Source of the DNA: Desulfobacteraceae bacterium
GTDB taxonomy: Bacteria; Desulfobacterota; Desulfobacteria; Desulfobacterales; Desulfobacteraceae
Length of the DNA: 64,000 bases
Direction of reading: 5' to 3'
Assembly: GCA_016743945.1 (NCBI GenBank)
Contig: JADGFI010000007.1
Location: forward strand, 1-64,000
Below are positions 52,924 to 64,000 of this stretch, piece after piece (position 1 is the first letter of the stretch; each line of letters opens with the position of its first letter). A program made the translations under genes and the position numbers. Below the pieces are notes generated by a model. That model had not been told where the DNA came from and searched no databases. It was given only the letters and a program-made list of their open reading frames with translations.

Positions 52924-55386
52924 ATGCTGAGCGGCTTTAGTCTTGCTAAAAAAATAACCGGCGGGTTTGTCATCGTTCTTGCTTTACTGATTGTGTTGGC
53001 CTTTGTGGGCCGTTTGGGGTTGACCCGTGTGGTGGAAAAAGTTGATTCTTCCAATCAATTTCAGCTTTTGGTGGATCGTATTCTGGATGCCCGGCAAAAT
53101 GAAAAACGGTTTATCATGACCAACGATGTGGGATCCGTTGATATTGTTATTAAAGATATAACACTTTTGAAAACAGATGCCAAAAGTATTGTCGATACCA
53201 CAGAAGAGGACAAGATTAAAAAACAGGCCCAACAGATCCTGAAAACCTCGGACACCTACGCCAGGGCCTTTGATGATTACGTGGCCCTGGCCGGGCTAAA
53301 GGACGCCTTGATGGGGGATATGAATCAAAAGGCAAATGCTGCACTGGCCATTACCTCAAGGATACGGGATGAACAGAGGGCGAACTATGATTCCCTGATG
53401 GCCAAGAGTGAGAAGAAGAAGTTTGAGATGCGTCACCGGGTGGTTCTTGCGGAAAAAATAAAGGAAAATTTTCTCCAGGCAAAGGGGTATCGAATGGTGA
53501 TATCGGATGCTTCGGAAAATAATGTCTCGATGATGACCCAGTGGAAGGGATATCACAAAGACATCAAAAGGGATCTGAAGGATTTGGAACCCTTGATGGT
53601 TGAGCCGATTTCCAAGGAACGCCATGAAAAGATCGTTAACGCCCAAAATGCTCTCACTGAAAAGGCGGTGCTTTTTTTTAATAATAAAAATCAGAAAAAT
53701 AATTTGGCCCTGATTGATGCCGTAAATGTCATGCATTTGGCCAGCGTTACCCTTCAACAAGAGATGCAGGAACTGCTGGAGTTTTATAGTGAGGATGTTC
53801 AGATTTTTTCCGGCCAGATGATGGAATTGTCCGCCGGCGCAGATCAGGTGGCAAAGATCCTTTTACAAACCCGGATTCTGGAAAAAGAGTTTATGCGGAC
53901 CGAGGAGGATTCAATTTATCAGCAGGTTATCGAAAATATCAGTTCCATTGAAGATGCCATTTCCTATATCAGGGAAACCATCGATGATGCCGATAAAACA
54001 AAGCCTCTGGAAGGTATCCAGGATGCGGTAAATGTTTATATCGGGTCTTTCAAAAGCCATGCTGAGCTAATGAAACGCCAGCAGACCGCCAAGGAGCAAA
54101 TGGAGTCCACTGCCGCAGGGATTGAGGCCATCTGCCTTAACTCAAAGGCGTCCATGCACACCCAGATGCAGGCTCAGATTGTTAGCTCCACGACTATTAT
54201 TACCCTTGTCAGCATTTTTGCCCTGGTATCTGGTGTTTTAATCGCCCTTGTTCTGGCTCGGGTCATCATTAAGCCCATAACTAGAGTGGTGGCAGCCCTG
54301 AGGAACATATCCCAGGGGGACGGCGATCTGACCCAGCGTATTAATATTGACACCAAAGATGAAATAGGGGCGCTTGCCCATTGGTTTAACGCCTTTATTT
54401 CCCGACTTAATAATATTATTGTGGATATCGGATCCAACTCGGAAACCGTGACAGCCTCCTCCGGGGAGCTGTTATCCATATCTGAACAGATGTTAGAGGA
54501 TTCTGAAGATCTGGCAGGCCGGTCCAATGCCGTTGCTGCGGCTGCCCAGGAGATGAGTTCGAGCATGAATTCTGTTGCCGCTGCCAGTGAAGAGGCATCA
54601 ACCAACCTTGGAACGGTCGCCGATGCGGCCAGCCAGATGAAGCAGACCCTGAACCAAGTGGCAGTAAATTGTGAAAAGGCAAGGACGGTTTCAGACAATG
54701 CCGCCATAAAAATGAAGACCGCATCCCAGCGGGTTGAACTTTTGGGAACCTCTGCCAAGGATATCAGTCAGGTCACAGAGGTGATAACAGATATTGCCGA
54801 GCAGACAAACCTTCTGGCGCTGAATGCCACCATTGAAGCGGCTCGGGCCGGGGAAGCCGGTAAGGGCTTTGCTGTGGTGGCCAGTGAAATAAAAGGGCTT
54901 GCCGCCCAGACAGCCGGTGCGACCCTGGATATCAAGGAAAAGATCCGGGGTATTCAGACCTCCACGGATGATACGGTAAAAGATGTGAATCAGATTTCCC
55001 TGGTCATCGCTGAAGTTACCCAGATTGTTTCGGCCATTGCCGTTGCCATAGAGGAACAATCCGCATCTGCCACCCAGGTGGCGGAAAATATCGACCAGGC
55101 ATCCACCGGGGTCGTTGAGGTCAATGAAAATGTGGCCCAGAGTTCTCAGGTTTCCACCGAGATTGCCCAGGATATTTCCAAGGTTTATGACGTGTCCCGG
55201 GAAATGACCGGTAGAAGCAACCAAATGAAACAAAGTGCCCAGGATCTGTCTGAATTATCAGGTAAGCTTCGGAATATGATTGGGGTTTTTAAGGTGTCTG
55301 TGGATGAGGCTGCCCTGGATACATCAGCTGATACATCAGATGGTATGAATGCTTGGGGGGACAAACTAAAGAAAAGTATTCCTTGA
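52924..55386 (+). CDS. Methyl-accepting chemotaxis protein
   Basis: An 820-residue transmembrane chemoreceptor. The first membrane helix is at about 9-31. A large, mainly helical periplasmic sensor of about 385 residues follows, of the helical-bimodular (HBM) style rather than Cache. The second helix is at about 420-445. Then come HAMP ([20 protein letters not shown]) and the signalling domain with the hairpin tip [20 protein letters not shown]. The C terminus has no CheR-binding pentapeptide. The ligand is unknown; HBM sensors often bind organic acids. Confidence 0.92.
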   Translation: MLSGFSLAKKITGGFVIVLALLIVLAFVGRLGLTRVVEKVDSSNQFQLLVDRILDARQNEKRFIMTNDVGSVDIVIKDITLLKTDAKSIVDTTEEDKIKKQAQQILKTSDTYARAFDDYVALAGLKDALMGDMNQKANAALAITSRIRDEQRANYDSLMAKSEKKKFEMRHRVVLAEKIKENFLQAKGYRMVISDASENNVSMMTQWKGYHKDIKRDLKDLEPLMVEPISKERHEKIVNAQNALTEKAVLFFNNKNQKNNLALIDAVNVMHLASVTLQQEMQELLEFYSEDVQIFSGQMMELSAGADQVAKILLQTRILEKEFMRTEEDSIYQQVIENISSIEDAISYIRETIDDADKTKPLEGIQDAVNVYIGSFKSHAELMKRQQTAKEQMESTAAGIEAICLNSKASMHTQMQAQIVSSTTIITLVSIFALVSGVLIALVLARVIIKPITRVVAALRNISQGDGDLTQRINIDTKDEIGALAHWFNAFISRLNNIIVDIGSNSETVTASSGELLSISEQMLEDSEDLAGRSNAVAAAAQEMSSSMNSVAAASEEASTNLGTVADAASQMKQTLNQVAVNCEKARTVSDNAAIKMKTASQRVELLGTSAKDISQVTEVITDIAEQTNLLALNATIEAARAGEAGKGFAVVASEIKGLAAQTAGATLDIKEKIRGIQTSTDDTVKDVNQISLVIAEVTQIVSAIAVAIEEQSASATQVAENIDQASTGVVEVNENVAQSSQVSTEIAQDISKVYDVSREMTGRSNQMKQSAQDLSELSGKLRNMIGVFKVSVDEAALDTSADTSDGMNAWGDKLKKSIP

Positions 55387-55566
55387 CAAGAATGAAAACG
55401 CCTTCTATTTTAACAGACACAATTTTAAAAAGTTTATTGAATTTACTGAGAGATACACCAATGAAAATTGAAACAAAGAGAGTACAGTTTATATTTATTT
55501 TTGGACGCTTCTTCTTTTTTAGGAGCGTTCATCCGGTGTAGCGCTTTATAACTTTATAAGTTTATT

Positions 55567-55609
55567 AAAGGCCCCGGGTGGACACACTTCCACCCGGGGC
55601 CTTTTTTTT
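55567..55609 (+). terminator. Strong intrinsic terminator after the chemoreceptor gene
   Basis: A perfect 15-bp stem (AAAGGCCCCGGGTGG with CCACCCGGGGCCTTT) and 8-nt loop followed by a T run. This lies in the 310-bp gap between the mcp and aroF-pheA genes. The rest of that gap (55387-55566) shows no convincing gene. Confidence 0.92.
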
Positions 55610-55615
55610 GTTTTT

Positions 55616-55647
55616 AGGCCCCGAGGATTTTTCCCGGGGCCTTTTTG
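55616..55647 (+). terminator. Second tandem terminator or attenuator before aroF-pheA
   Basis: AGGCCCCG pairs with CGGGGCCT (with GG/CC inside) and TTTTT follows. The arms are the same as those of the first hairpin, so the left arm of one can pair with the right arm of the other. It ends about 50 bp before the aroF-pheA start. Confidence 0.75.
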
Positions 55648-55696
55648 GGTTTAGAGGTTCTAACTTTAATTCGCAATTAATTTAAGGAGAAGGACA

Positions 55697-57565
55697 ATGA
55701 TACTTGTTTTAGACGAGAAGATCACAAAAGAGCAGAAAACCGAGATCACCTCCCTGTTGTCAGATGACGGGTGTATTATCCGGGAAATCACAGATGCCGG
55801 ACAAAATATTATCGGCATTATCGCAAAAAATAAACGAACAGCAGCAGATTACGAACAGATGAAAGGCGTGGCAGATGTCAGGAGCATTAAAACCTCCCAT
55901 AAACTTGTCAGTCGGGACTTTCAATCTGAAGACACCCTGGTCAGAATCGGCAATGTTGTGGTCGGGGGGGACAGGATTGTGGTGATTGCAGGACCCTGTG
56001 CTGTGGAAAGCCATACCCAGGCCATGACCATTGCAAAGGAAGTTAAACGCTATGGTGCCGTTTTGTTCCGGGGCGGGGCTTATAAACCCAGGTCTTCTCC
56101 TTATTCCTTCCAGGGAATGGAAGAAGAAGGGCTTAAAATACTTGCCGATGTTCGGGAAAAAACAGGGCTTGGAGTGGTCACCGAGATGACCTCTCCAGTC
56201 CAGGCACAGCTTATGGAAAAGTATGTGGATGTGGTCCAGATCGGTGCCAGGAATATGCAAAATTTTGAACTGCTCAAGTGTGTTGGGAAAATGAGCAAGC
56301 CCGTTGTCCTGAAGAGGGGGCTTGCTTCCACCATCCAGGAATGGCTCATGTCTGCCGAGTATATTGTGGCCGGGGGAAACAAGAATGTAATCTTGTGCGA
56401 ACGGGGGATCCGTACCTTTGAGCCCTATACCCGGAACACGTTGGATCTTTCCGCCATTCCCGTATTAAAACAGCTGACCCATCTTCCCATTGTGATTGAC
56501 CCCAGCCATGCCACGGGGATCCGGGAAAAGGTCAGCCCCATGGCAAGGGCTGCTATTGCCGCCGGGGCCGATGCACTGATGATCGAGGTTCACAATGATC
56601 CGGACAATGCCTTGTCCGATGGTCCCCAAAGTCTTTACCCTGAGCAGTTTGGTGAGTTGACCCGGGATCTTTATGTGATAGCCCCTGTGGTGGGCAAACA
56701 GCTTGATTTTGACTATTTAAAGAAATCCGAAGTGATCCGTCAGATGAACGGCGGGGGAAAAAAGATAGCGGCCTTTATCGGTGAAAACGGTGACTATAGT
56801 CACAAGGCAAGTCTGTCCTATTTCGGCGATGATGTGACCTTCCTCCCCATGAAATCCTATCGGGATATTTTCAATGCCTGTGCCAGCGGCAGTGTTGAAT
56901 ACGGGGTGATTCCCGTTGAAAATTCCCTTTCCGGTTCCATCCATGAAAATTTTGATCTGCTCCAGGAATATGATTTAAACATAATCGGTGAAGTCACCAT
57001 CCGCATTAAACATGCCCTCATTGCCCATGGGGATGCCCAAAAAAATAGGATCAGGACAATATTGGCATCTCCCCCGGCCTTTTTTCAATGTAAGAATTTT
57101 ATGGATCAGTTTTTAGGTGTGGAACCACAGCCTGTCAAGGCTAACACCAGTGCCGTCCGGCAGGTTAAGGACTCGGGCGATACCACAGTCGCTGCCATTG
57201 GATCTTCCATGGCCGCTGATATCTTTAATCTGAAGGTGATCGAAGATTCCATTGAGGATAACCCGAGAAACTTTACCCGGTTTGCCATCATTGCCAAGGA
57301 ATACAAGGGACATAAAAAGGTGAGCAAGACCTCGATTGTTTTTTCAACGGGCAACGAGCCCGGCGCCCTGTTTGAAGTGATGAAGGTGTTTTCAACCCAC
57401 AAGATCAATCTGGTCAAGCTGGAGTCCAGACCCATATTGGGAAAACCTTGGGAATACATGTTTTATGCAGATCTTGAGGCAGATATTTTGAGTGATACCC
57501 TCGCGCCCATGATGGCGGAACTTAAGGATAAATCAGAAGTTTTGAGAATTCTGGGCCGGTATTAA
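55697..57565 (+). CDS. aroF-pheA: Fused DAHP synthase-prephenate dehydratase with ACT domain
   Basis: A 622-residue bifunctional aromatic-pathway enzyme. Residues 1-70 form the ferredoxin-like regulatory extension of type I-beta DAHP synthases. Residues about 75-340 are the DAHP synthase barrel ([53 protein letters not shown]). Residues about 358-530 are prephenate dehydratase ([30 protein letters not shown] and NFTRFAII with the catalytic Thr). Residues about 545-620 are an ACT domain with EPGALFEVM and [11 protein letters not shown], the phenylalanine-sensing motifs. No chorismate mutase domain is present. Joining the first and a late branch step in one chain would let one phenylalanine sensor act on both. 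Confidence 0.93.
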   Translation: MILVLDEKITKEQKTEITSLLSDDGCIIREITDAGQNIIGIIAKNKRTAADYEQMKGVADVRSIKTSHKLVSRDFQSEDTLVRIGNVVVGGDRIVVIAGPCAVESHTQAMTIAKEVKRYGAVLFRGGAYKPRSSPYSFQGMEEEGLKILADVREKTGLGVVTEMTSPVQAQLMEKYVDVVQIGARNMQNFELLKCVGKMSKPVVLKRGLASTIQEWLMSAEYIVAGGNKNVILCERGIRTFEPYTRNTLDLSAIPVLKQLTHLPIVIDPSHATGIREKVSPMARAAIAAGADALMIEVHNDPDNALSDGPQSLYPEQFGELTRDLYVIAPVVGKQLDFDYLKKSEVIRQMNGGGKKIAAFIGENGDYSHKASLSYFGDDVTFLPMKSYRDIFNACASGSVEYGVIPVENSLSGSIHENFDLLQEYDLNIIGEVTIRIKHALIAHGDAQKNRIRTILASPPAFFQCKNFMDQFLGVEPQPVKANTSAVRQVKDSGDTTVAAIGSSMAADIFNLKVIEDSIEDNPRNFTRFAIIAKEYKGHKKVSKTSIVFSTGNEPGALFEVMKVFSTHKINLVKLESRPILGKPWEYMFYADLEADILSDTLAPMMAELKDKSEVLRILGRY

Positions 57566-57579
57566 TTTTTTGGTACCCC

Positions 57580-57604
57580 CCCCTGGCCAGGAGAAACGGC
57601 CAGG
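57580..57604. terminator. GC-rich inverted repeat between aroF-pheA and modC
   Basis: CCCTGGCC and GGCCAGGG form an 8-bp perfect stem with a 9-nt loop in the convergent gap. There is no U tract on either strand, so its role as terminator is tentative. Confidence 0.4.
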
Positions 57605-57622
57605 GAGGGGTCGCAGCCGGGG

Positions 57623-58336
57623 TTAATTTTTCAAGGCCATTGCACCGGTCATTTCCTGGAAATCGTCAAGGGTTACGATTTCCTGAGTTTTCCCTGCAGC
57701 CTTGAGCCGTCCCTGGGTCAGCACCAGAATATTTTGTGCAATAAGGATGATTTCTTCTATGCTGTGGCTTACATACAGAACCGGTATGGATAATTGGGTA
57801 GAAAGGGTCTGGATAAATGGCAGCACCTCATGTTTTCTTGCCTGATCAAGGGATGCCAGGGGTTCATCCATGAGCAAAAGAGAAGGGCTTGTAAGCAGTG
57901 CTCTTCCAATGGCCACCCGTTGTTTCTCCCCCCCGGACAACTTTGCCGGCCTGCGATCAAGCAGCGTTGAAAGGTCCAAAAGATCAATCACCTGGTCAAT
58001 CTCAATGTATCGTTCACCCGGGGGGGTCAGTTTCATTCCATAGGTCAGGTTTGACATCACCGATAAATGGGGGAAGAGTCTTCCCTCCTGGAAAACATAA
58101 CCAAACCGCCTTCGTTCAGGCGGCAGGTTAATATTTTTTTCAGAATGATAGACAGATCTGTCCCCAATGGTGATATGCCCACGATCCGGTTGGGTAAGAC
58201 CTGCTATCATATTGATAACCGATGTCTTGCCTGCACCTGAACGACCCAATAGGGCCGTGATTCCGATGTCTTCACATGCATAGCTCACCTTTAAGGTAAA
58301 ATCTTTATATTGTTTTTCAATATTGATATCAATCAC
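57623..58336 (-). CDS. modC: Molybdate ABC transporter ATP-binding protein ModC
   Basis: A 237-residue ABC ATPase that drives molybdate or tungstate import through ModB. Walker A is LLGRSGAGKTSVIN, the signature is KLSGGEKQRVAIGRALL and Walker B is LLLMDEPLASLD. The usual C-terminal TOBE regulatory domain of ModC is missing, so it is a short form. The start is GTG 58336, following AGGGGAG and 7 bp after the modB stop; the longer frame to 58405 overlaps modB. It is third in modABC. Confidence 0.88.
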   Translation of the reverse strand: MIDINIEKQYKDFTLKVSYACEDIGITALLGRSGAGKTSVINMIAGLTQPDRGHITIGDRSVYHSEKNINLPPERRRFGYVFQEGRLFPHLSVMSNLTYGMKLTPPGERYIEIDQVIDLLDLSTLLDRRPAKLSGGEKQRVAIGRALLTSPSLLLMDEPLASLDQARKHEVLPFIQTLSTQLSIPVLYVSHSIEEIILIAQNILVLTQGRLKAAGKTQEIVTLDDFQEMTGAMALKN

Positions 58337-58343
58337 AAAAAAT

Positions 58344-59045
58344 TTAATCTCCCCTGACCCGCTTTGATACTTTGTTTGACAAAAAATTAGCGCCCATGAG
58401 GGCAAAGAATGCTGTCACCACCGAGATAATACACAGTCTCATGGCGTAGGTCTCTCCATCGGGCATCTGGGTCATGGTATAAAGGGCCAGAGGAAGGGTT
58501 CTTGTTTCTCCGGGGATGTTTGATACAAAGGTGATGGTTGCCCCGAATTCACTCAAGCTTCTTGCAAAGGCCAGAATCATGCCGGTTAGAATCCCCGGTG
58601 CTATCAGGGGAAGGGTGATGGTAAAAAAAATATGGATTTTACCGGCACCCAGTGTTCTGGCAGCATTTTCAAGTCCTGAATCAACTGCCTCCAAAGAGAG
58701 CCTCACTGCCCGGACAAAAAGGGGAAACGCCATGATGGCCGAGGCCAGGGCCGCACCCTTCCAATCAAAGGCAAAGCTTAGGCCTGTATACTCGTACAAC
58801 ATGCCGCCGATAAGCCCACGGCGTCCCATGAGAACCAGAAGAAAATATCCGGTTACCACCGGGGGAAGAACAAGGGGCAGGTGAATTAAACTGTCAACCA
58901 GGGCTTTGCCTAAAAAATTTTTCCTGGCAAGTATCCAGGCCGCAAGGATACCCGGTATGATGGAGACAAAAACAGCCCAGCAGGAGACCTTGAGGCTCAA
59001 CGTCAAGGCCTCTATTTCAAAGGGCGTCAGTTTGAAAAATTCCAT
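58344..59045 (-). CDS. modB: Molybdate ABC transporter permease ModB
   Basis: A 233-residue inner-membrane permease with five or six helices. It has the HLPLVLPPVVTGYFLLVL and EFGATITFVSN segments seen in ModB/CysT-type permeases and the EAA-loop region LENAARTLGAGKIHIFF that contacts ModC. It starts one base from the modA stop, so the two are coupled. Confidence 0.93.
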   Translation of the reverse strand: MEFFKLTPFEIEALTLSLKVSCWAVFVSIIPGILAAWILARKNFLGKALVDSLIHLPLVLPPVVTGYFLLVLMGRRGLIGGMLYEYTGLSFAFDWKGAALASAIMAFPLFVRAVRLSLEAVDSGLENAARTLGAGKIHIFFTITLPLIAPGILTGMILAFARSLSEFGATITFVSNIPGETRTLPLALYTMTQMPDGETYAMRLCIISVVTAFFALMGANFLSNKVSKRVRGD

Positions 59046-59842
59046 TATTTGACCCCAAAACCATATTTTTCAAAAACATCCTTGGCTTCGGGTGATTTTA
59101 AGAATTTCAAGAAGGCAAGGGCTGTTTGGGTATTATTCCCTTTTACAATGGCCGCCTGATAGGTGATGGGTGGATGGGAATCTTCAGGGAACACGCCGGC
59201 CACCCTCACCTTGTCCGTGATGGCAGCGTCGGTGGCATAGACGATCCCAAGGGGAACTTCTCCCCGCTCAACAAAGACGAGGGCCGTGCGAACATCCTTT
59301 GCCCTCACAACCTTTGGCGCGATTTCATCCCATGCCCCAAGGGTCTTCAATGCCTGTTTGCCATAAATGCCGGCAGGCACATGGTCCGGGTCCCCCATTG
59401 ATATTTTTTCAGTGCCCACTATTTTTGAAAGGGGAAATCCCGGACGGATATCAATTTTTAAATCACTTGCGGCGGGTGTGATTAAAACGATGGTGTTTCC
59501 AAGGATATCCCAGCGGGTTCCTTGTTCAACGAGATTTTTATCTTCAAGAAAGCGCATCCATTTGGGGTTGGCAGAGATATAAATATTTGCCGGAGCCCCG
59601 GCAGCAATCTGTTTTGCAAGGGTTGAAGAAGATGCAAATGAGGGGACAAATTTACCCTGTTTTTTTTGGGAGAACAATCGGCCGATCTCATCAACGGCAT
59701 TGGTTGTTGATGCTGCGGCAAAAACAAGCACTTTTTGTGATGTATCTGCTTTTACCGAATCAAAGCATCCAAGGGTCAAGATCATCAGCAATAGAGAAAT
59801 TATGGGAATCGTTTTCAGGCCGGATTTTGAAAATGTCATCAT
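59045..59842 (-). CDS. modA: Molybdate-binding periplasmic protein ModA
   Basis: A 265-residue solute-binding protein. An N-terminal signal sequence (about 1-32) contains a Cys that might be a lipidation site, though the lipobox is imperfect; signal-peptidase cleavage after VKA is the alternative. The oxyanion-binding segments read VFAAASTTNAVDEIG, FASSSTLAKQIAAGAPANIY and GVVYAT-like GIVYATDAA, as in ModA. It heads modABC behind a good promoter and is divergent from the XRE-PBP regulator. Confidence 0.93.
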   Translation of the reverse strand: MMTFSKSGLKTIPIISLLLMILTLGCFDSVKADTSQKVLVFAAASTTNAVDEIGRLFSQKKQGKFVPSFASSSTLAKQIAAGAPANIYISANPKWMRFLEDKNLVEQGTRWDILGNTIVLITPAASDLKIDIRPGFPLSKIVGTEKISMGDPDHVPAGIYGKQALKTLGAWDEIAPKVVRAKDVRTALVFVERGEVPLGIVYATDAAITDKVRVAGVFPEDSHPPITYQAAIVKGNNTQTALAFLKFLKSPEAKDVFEKYGFGVK

Positions 59843-59887
59843 GAAAGCATCCTTATGGGTAAACGGTTTTTTTTAAAAAAAGCAGTC

Positions 59888-59901
59888 ACTGCTTGGTCAG
59901 T
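59888..59901. promoter_or_regulatory. Weak match to the island operator near the modA promoter
   Basis: ACTGCTTGGTCAGT differs from the island palindrome at two positions. One half site (GTCAGT) is perfect. It covers the predicted modA start point, the same relative position as operators 1, 2 and 5. It is far from the island and may be coincidental. Confidence 0.3.
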
Positions 59902-59906
59902 TTTAT

Positions 59907-59935
59907 TTTATAATATCCATCTTTTGTAACGTCAA
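59907..59935 (-). promoter_or_regulatory. Promoter of modABC
   Basis: Minus strand TTGACG (59935-59930), 17-bp spacer, TATAAA (59912-59907). Confidence 0.7.
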
Positions 59936-60079
59936 GATGTATTTTTTAAACTACATTTCATTTCCATTTTTTAAATCAATGCTTTGTGTTATATTTGTTT
60001 CCCAACAGCCGGGCAAAAAAAAAGGAAAATATGGAAATAGGCCTAAAAACCAGGAACCCCCCAACACAGGATAACAAGA

Positions 60080-61198
60080 ATGAAACCAGCCAATGATCCG
60101 GATATCATTTGCAGATTAAAGGAGATCCGAAATAGTAAAAAGATTACCCAGACCCAGCTTGCAGATCTTGTGGGGATTAAGCGACAAGCCATTTACGATT
60201 TGGAAACCGGCCGTTATCTGCCAAACACATCCATTGCACTTCGTCTTGCAAGAAGCTTAAATTGCCGTGTGGAGGATATTTTTTGTGAAAATTCACAGGA
60301 GAATCACCCCATTGTTCTAGTGGATCGCACCGAAGAAACCGATCCCAGGGTGAGTGTTGCCAAGATACGCAATACCCTTTACGCATATTCCCTTTCTCGC
60401 ACCCATTCCATCATGGAAGAGATGAGAGCCGCCGATGGGCTGCTTGAGCCCGGCAATAAAAGGATAACACTGCTAAAATCCAATGAGGAAATAGAAAATA
60501 CGGCGCTGTTGCTGGGGTGTGACCCGGCATTTTCAATCCTGGGGCATCATGTTCAGAAAAGCCGGATTGATGCGGCACTTCAGTGCAGATTTGCATCAAG
60601 CGCAAAGGCCTTGAGCCAATTGGCAGAAAGCCGCGCCCACATTGCAGGAATCCACATGCACACCAAGGGCTCCATTGACGGCAATCTGGAATTTGTCCGC
60701 AGCTCATTGAAAAACTTTGAAGGGATTCTGGTGGCATTTGCCACCTTTGAAGAAGGGTTGATGGTGGCCCGGGGCAATCCCCTCAATATCCGAAATCCAA
60801 GTGATCTTGCCCAGAAAAAAGTCCGGTTTGTAAACAGAGAAAAAGGGGCGGCACTAAGAGAACTGCTGGATGACTGTCTTGTTCGATCAAATATTCCCTT
60901 TTCCGCAGTGAATGGGTACCATGAAACGGTTCATACCCATTCCCAGGGTGCCCAGAAAATTGTACATGGGCGTTGTGATGCGGCTCTGGGGTTGAGCGCT
61001 GTTGCCGCAGCTTTTAACCTTGATTTTATTTCCATTGCCCAGGTCAGATGCGACCTTGTAATTCCCCAGGATCTTTTAAACCACACGGGTGTCAGGATGG
61101 CACTGGATACACTTCAGATGAAGGGTTTTAGAAAGGATTTAAAAGGTATTCCGGGGTATGATACCGCATGTTCCGGAAAAATTATGGCACGTTTTTAA
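60080..61198 (+). CDS. XRE-family regulator with PBP-like ligand domain
   Basis: A 372-residue regulator. The N-terminal Cro/C1-type helix-turn-helix (about 8-65) reads ITQTQLADLVGIKRQAIYDL. The rest (about 90-370) is a periplasmic-binding-protein-like domain related to PF12727, with SIMEEMRA, HMHTKGSIDGN and the C-terminal DAALGLSAVAAAFNLDFI. Such HTH-PBP fusions occur next to molybdate and tungstate transport genes and substitute for ModE. It is divergent from modA across 237 bp, so it probably controls modABC in response to oxyanion or cofactor status. Confidence 0.86.
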   Translation: MKPANDPDIICRLKEIRNSKKITQTQLADLVGIKRQAIYDLETGRYLPNTSIALRLARSLNCRVEDIFCENSQENHPIVLVDRTEETDPRVSVAKIRNTLYAYSLSRTHSIMEEMRAADGLLEPGNKRITLLKSNEEIENTALLLGCDPAFSILGHHVQKSRIDAALQCRFASSAKALSQLAESRAHIAGIHMHTKGSIDGNLEFVRSSLKNFEGILVAFATFEEGLMVARGNPLNIRNPSDLAQKKVRFVNREKGAALRELLDDCLVRSNIPFSAVNGYHETVHTHSQGAQKIVHGRCDAALGLSAVAAAFNLDFISIAQVRCDLVIPQDLLNHTGVRMALDTLQMKGFRKDLKGIPGYDTACSGKIMARF

Positions 61199-62052
61199 GA
61201 TCTGCGATCAAAAATTCCTGCTGCAATGGTGGCACCGATGATCACACCTCCCCCGGCAAGGGTTTGCATCCTCGGAATTTCGTTTAAGAGAAAATAGGCC
61301 AGTATAATGCCATATACGGGTTCAAGACCGGCAATGACACTTGCGGTCTGGGCCCGTATTTTTGTCAGGGACTGGATAAAAAAAGTATGGGCCATGGCGG
61401 TGAATACCACCCCCAGCAGTATCAGTACGGGAAGATCAGCCAGGGCCGGGGCTCGGGGCCTTAAACCTATGATCGGGAACAGCAGGATCGGGAGAATCAG
61501 AAAGAGGGCGGCAAAAAGATTTTGATAAAATGCCACTGCAATGGGGTCCGAGACCCTTGCATTTTTCCGGTTTACCAAGGCGAGAATGGCAAAGGTAAGA
61601 CCGGAGAGGACGCCGTAAAATCCTCCCAGAGTGACATTGTTGGAGAAATCCATATCCGGGATGACCAGAAGGATACCGATAAACACCGCCAGGGCCGTGG
61701 CAATGTCTCGTTTTTTTAAAGGTTCCTTAAAAAAAAGAGGTTCCATAAAGGTTACAAAGAGGGGGAAACTGGAAAAGGTGACAAGCCCAACCGCCACCGA
61801 GGAGATCTGGATGGCCAGAAAAAAGGTCACCCAGTGGCAGGCCAGTAAAATTCCCTGGAGGATCAGAAAAAAGAAAGATGTTCTGTTACCCCCCCCAAGC
61901 TTTGTGCTGGAGAAGATCTTTGCATATACAAATAAGGCGATGGCGGCAAAAAAGGTCCGGCCCAATACAATGAAGAACGGGCTGCAGGACAAAAATTTTC
62001 CAAAGAGTCCTGCAAACCCGAACAAAAACACGGCCATGTGGATTTTGAGCAT
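61195..62052 (-). CDS. EamA/DMT-family transporter
   Basis: A 285-residue inner-membrane protein with ten predicted helices arranged as two EamA repeats of five. The first repeat carries FIVLGRTFFAAIALFVYA, and the second ends ASVIAGLEPVYGIILAYFLL then GGGVIIGATIAAG. DMT carriers export amino acids, nucleosides or other metabolites; the substrate cannot be inferred. Its stop overlaps the regulator stop by 4 bp in convergent orientation. It is 20 bp downstream of ettA on the same strand. Confidence 0.85.
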   Translation of the reverse strand: MLKIHMAVFLFGFAGLFGKFLSCSPFFIVLGRTFFAAIALFVYAKIFSSTKLGGGNRTSFFFLILQGILLACHWVTFFLAIQISSVAVGLVTFSSFPLFVTFMEPLFFKEPLKKRDIATALAVFIGILLVIPDMDFSNNVTLGGFYGVLSGLTFAILALVNRKNARVSDPIAVAFYQNLFAALFLILPILLFPIIGLRPRAPALADLPVLILLGVVFTAMAHTFFIQSLTKIRAQTASVIAGLEPVYGIILAYFLLNEIPRMQTLAGGGVIIGATIAAGIFDRRS

Positions 62053-62071
62053 TTAGCGTATCACCGATCAA

Positions 62072-63754
<1,683 letters not shown>

Positions 63755-63757
63755 GTT

Positions 63758-64000
63758 TTATTCTCCTTGGCCCAGGGCTGCAATACATTCAATTTCAACC
63801 AGGGCATCCTTGGGCAGTCTGCCCACTTCAAAGGCGGAACGGGCAGGCTTGTGCCCATTAAGGGCTGCCTCGTAAACCTGGTTCATGCCGGCAAAATCAT
63901 CCATGGTGGAAAGAAAGACAGTGGTCTTGATGATCTTGTCAAAACTTGAACCCGAAGTTTTAAGGACTGCTTTTATATTTTTCATGACCTGCTGCGTTTG
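63758..64000 (-). CDS. ridA: RidA family protein, 5' end outside the window
   Basis: The 3' part of a RidA (YjgF/UK114) gene that deaminates reactive enamines and imines. The visible sequence runs QQVMKNIKAVLKTSGSSFDK, VFLSTMDDFAGMNQVY and PARSAFEVGRLPKDALVEIE, with the conserved Arg and Glu of the active site. The frame stays open to the window edge at 64000. The last ATG inside the window is in the middle of the family's usual sequence, so the real start is beyond it. It lies 3 bp upstream of ettA, as a likely operon partner. Confidence 0.92.
   Translation of the reverse strand, partial: QTQQVMKNIKAVLKTSGSSFDKIIKTTVFLSTMDDFAGMNQVYEAALNGHKPARSAFEVGRLPKDALVEIECIAALGQGE

Noticed and set aside
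55353..55541. 62-codon open frame after the chemoreceptor
   Set aside because: It overlaps the chemoreceptor 3' end, has no RBS and no recognisable protein features.
59843..60079. A molybdenum-cofactor riboswitch upstream of modA
   Set aside because: The leader after the predicted start is too short, and no conserved Moco-type stems are seen. The HTH-PBP regulator explains control better.

Overview
The window looks like chromosome from an anaerobic marine-type Desulfobacterota bacterium (Desulfobacteraceae-like). This is inferred from gene content, not from a marker gene: fused DAHP synthase-prephenate dehydratase, ThrH-type threonine pathway, a DisA_N-type diadenylate cyclase, OleABC with a Pfa-type synthase subunit, and many secreted sulfatases. 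Coding density is high, short overlapping operons are common, and base composition is moderate except for an AT-rich decayed stretch at about 36.1-37.4 kb.

Layout. 0-8.7 kb: aconitase, a hybrid histidine kinase, a long-chain acyl-CoA ligase, aspartate kinase and an SH3-domain anchor protein. 8.9-13.7 kb: a coupled operon of diadenylate cyclase, a histidine-repeat protein and NagZ, then TsaD and PurM. 13.8-17.0 kb: homoserine dehydrogenase, ThrH, heptose-7-phosphate kinase and an initiator tRNA. 17.5-34.5 kb: a sulfatase and carbohydrate island. It holds four intact sulfatases and one broken one, two copies of a sulfatase-linked membrane protein, an FGGY kinase, a class II aldolase, a class III aminotransferase, a HAD phosphatase, a porin, an MFS transporter and a TetR regulator. 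Six copies of one palindrome, ACTGACYRGTCAGT, lie in or beside the promoters of these units, so the island reads as one TetR regulon.

34.5-37.4 kb holds a chromate transporter among gene remnants (PIN-type, Fic-like, methyltransferase). 37.4-40.6 kb carries signalling genes (wHTH protein, zinc-ribbon/Cache/HAMP protein, DHH-CBS phosphoesterase). 40.6-49.3 kb is a tightly coupled five-gene operon: a PfaC-like KS-CLF-DH-DH megasynthase subunit, OleA, OleB, an unknown membrane-anchored protein and OleC. It is best read as a long-chain, probably polyunsaturated, hydrocarbon pathway that lacks OleD and carrier-protein modules locally. 49.4-55.4 kb: rhomboid protease, unknown protein, ThiS/MoaD and HesA pair, sirtuin, HIT protein and a chemoreceptor. 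55.7-64.0 kb: AroF-PheA fusion behind tandem terminators, molybdate transporter ModABC with a divergent XRE-PBP regulator, EamA transporter, EttA and the 3' part of a RidA gene cut by the window edge.

The two most notable systems are the TetR-controlled sulfatase regulon with its repeated operator and the PfaC-OleABC lipid operon. The fused aromatic-pathway enzyme and the diadenylate cyclase operon are also worth attention.
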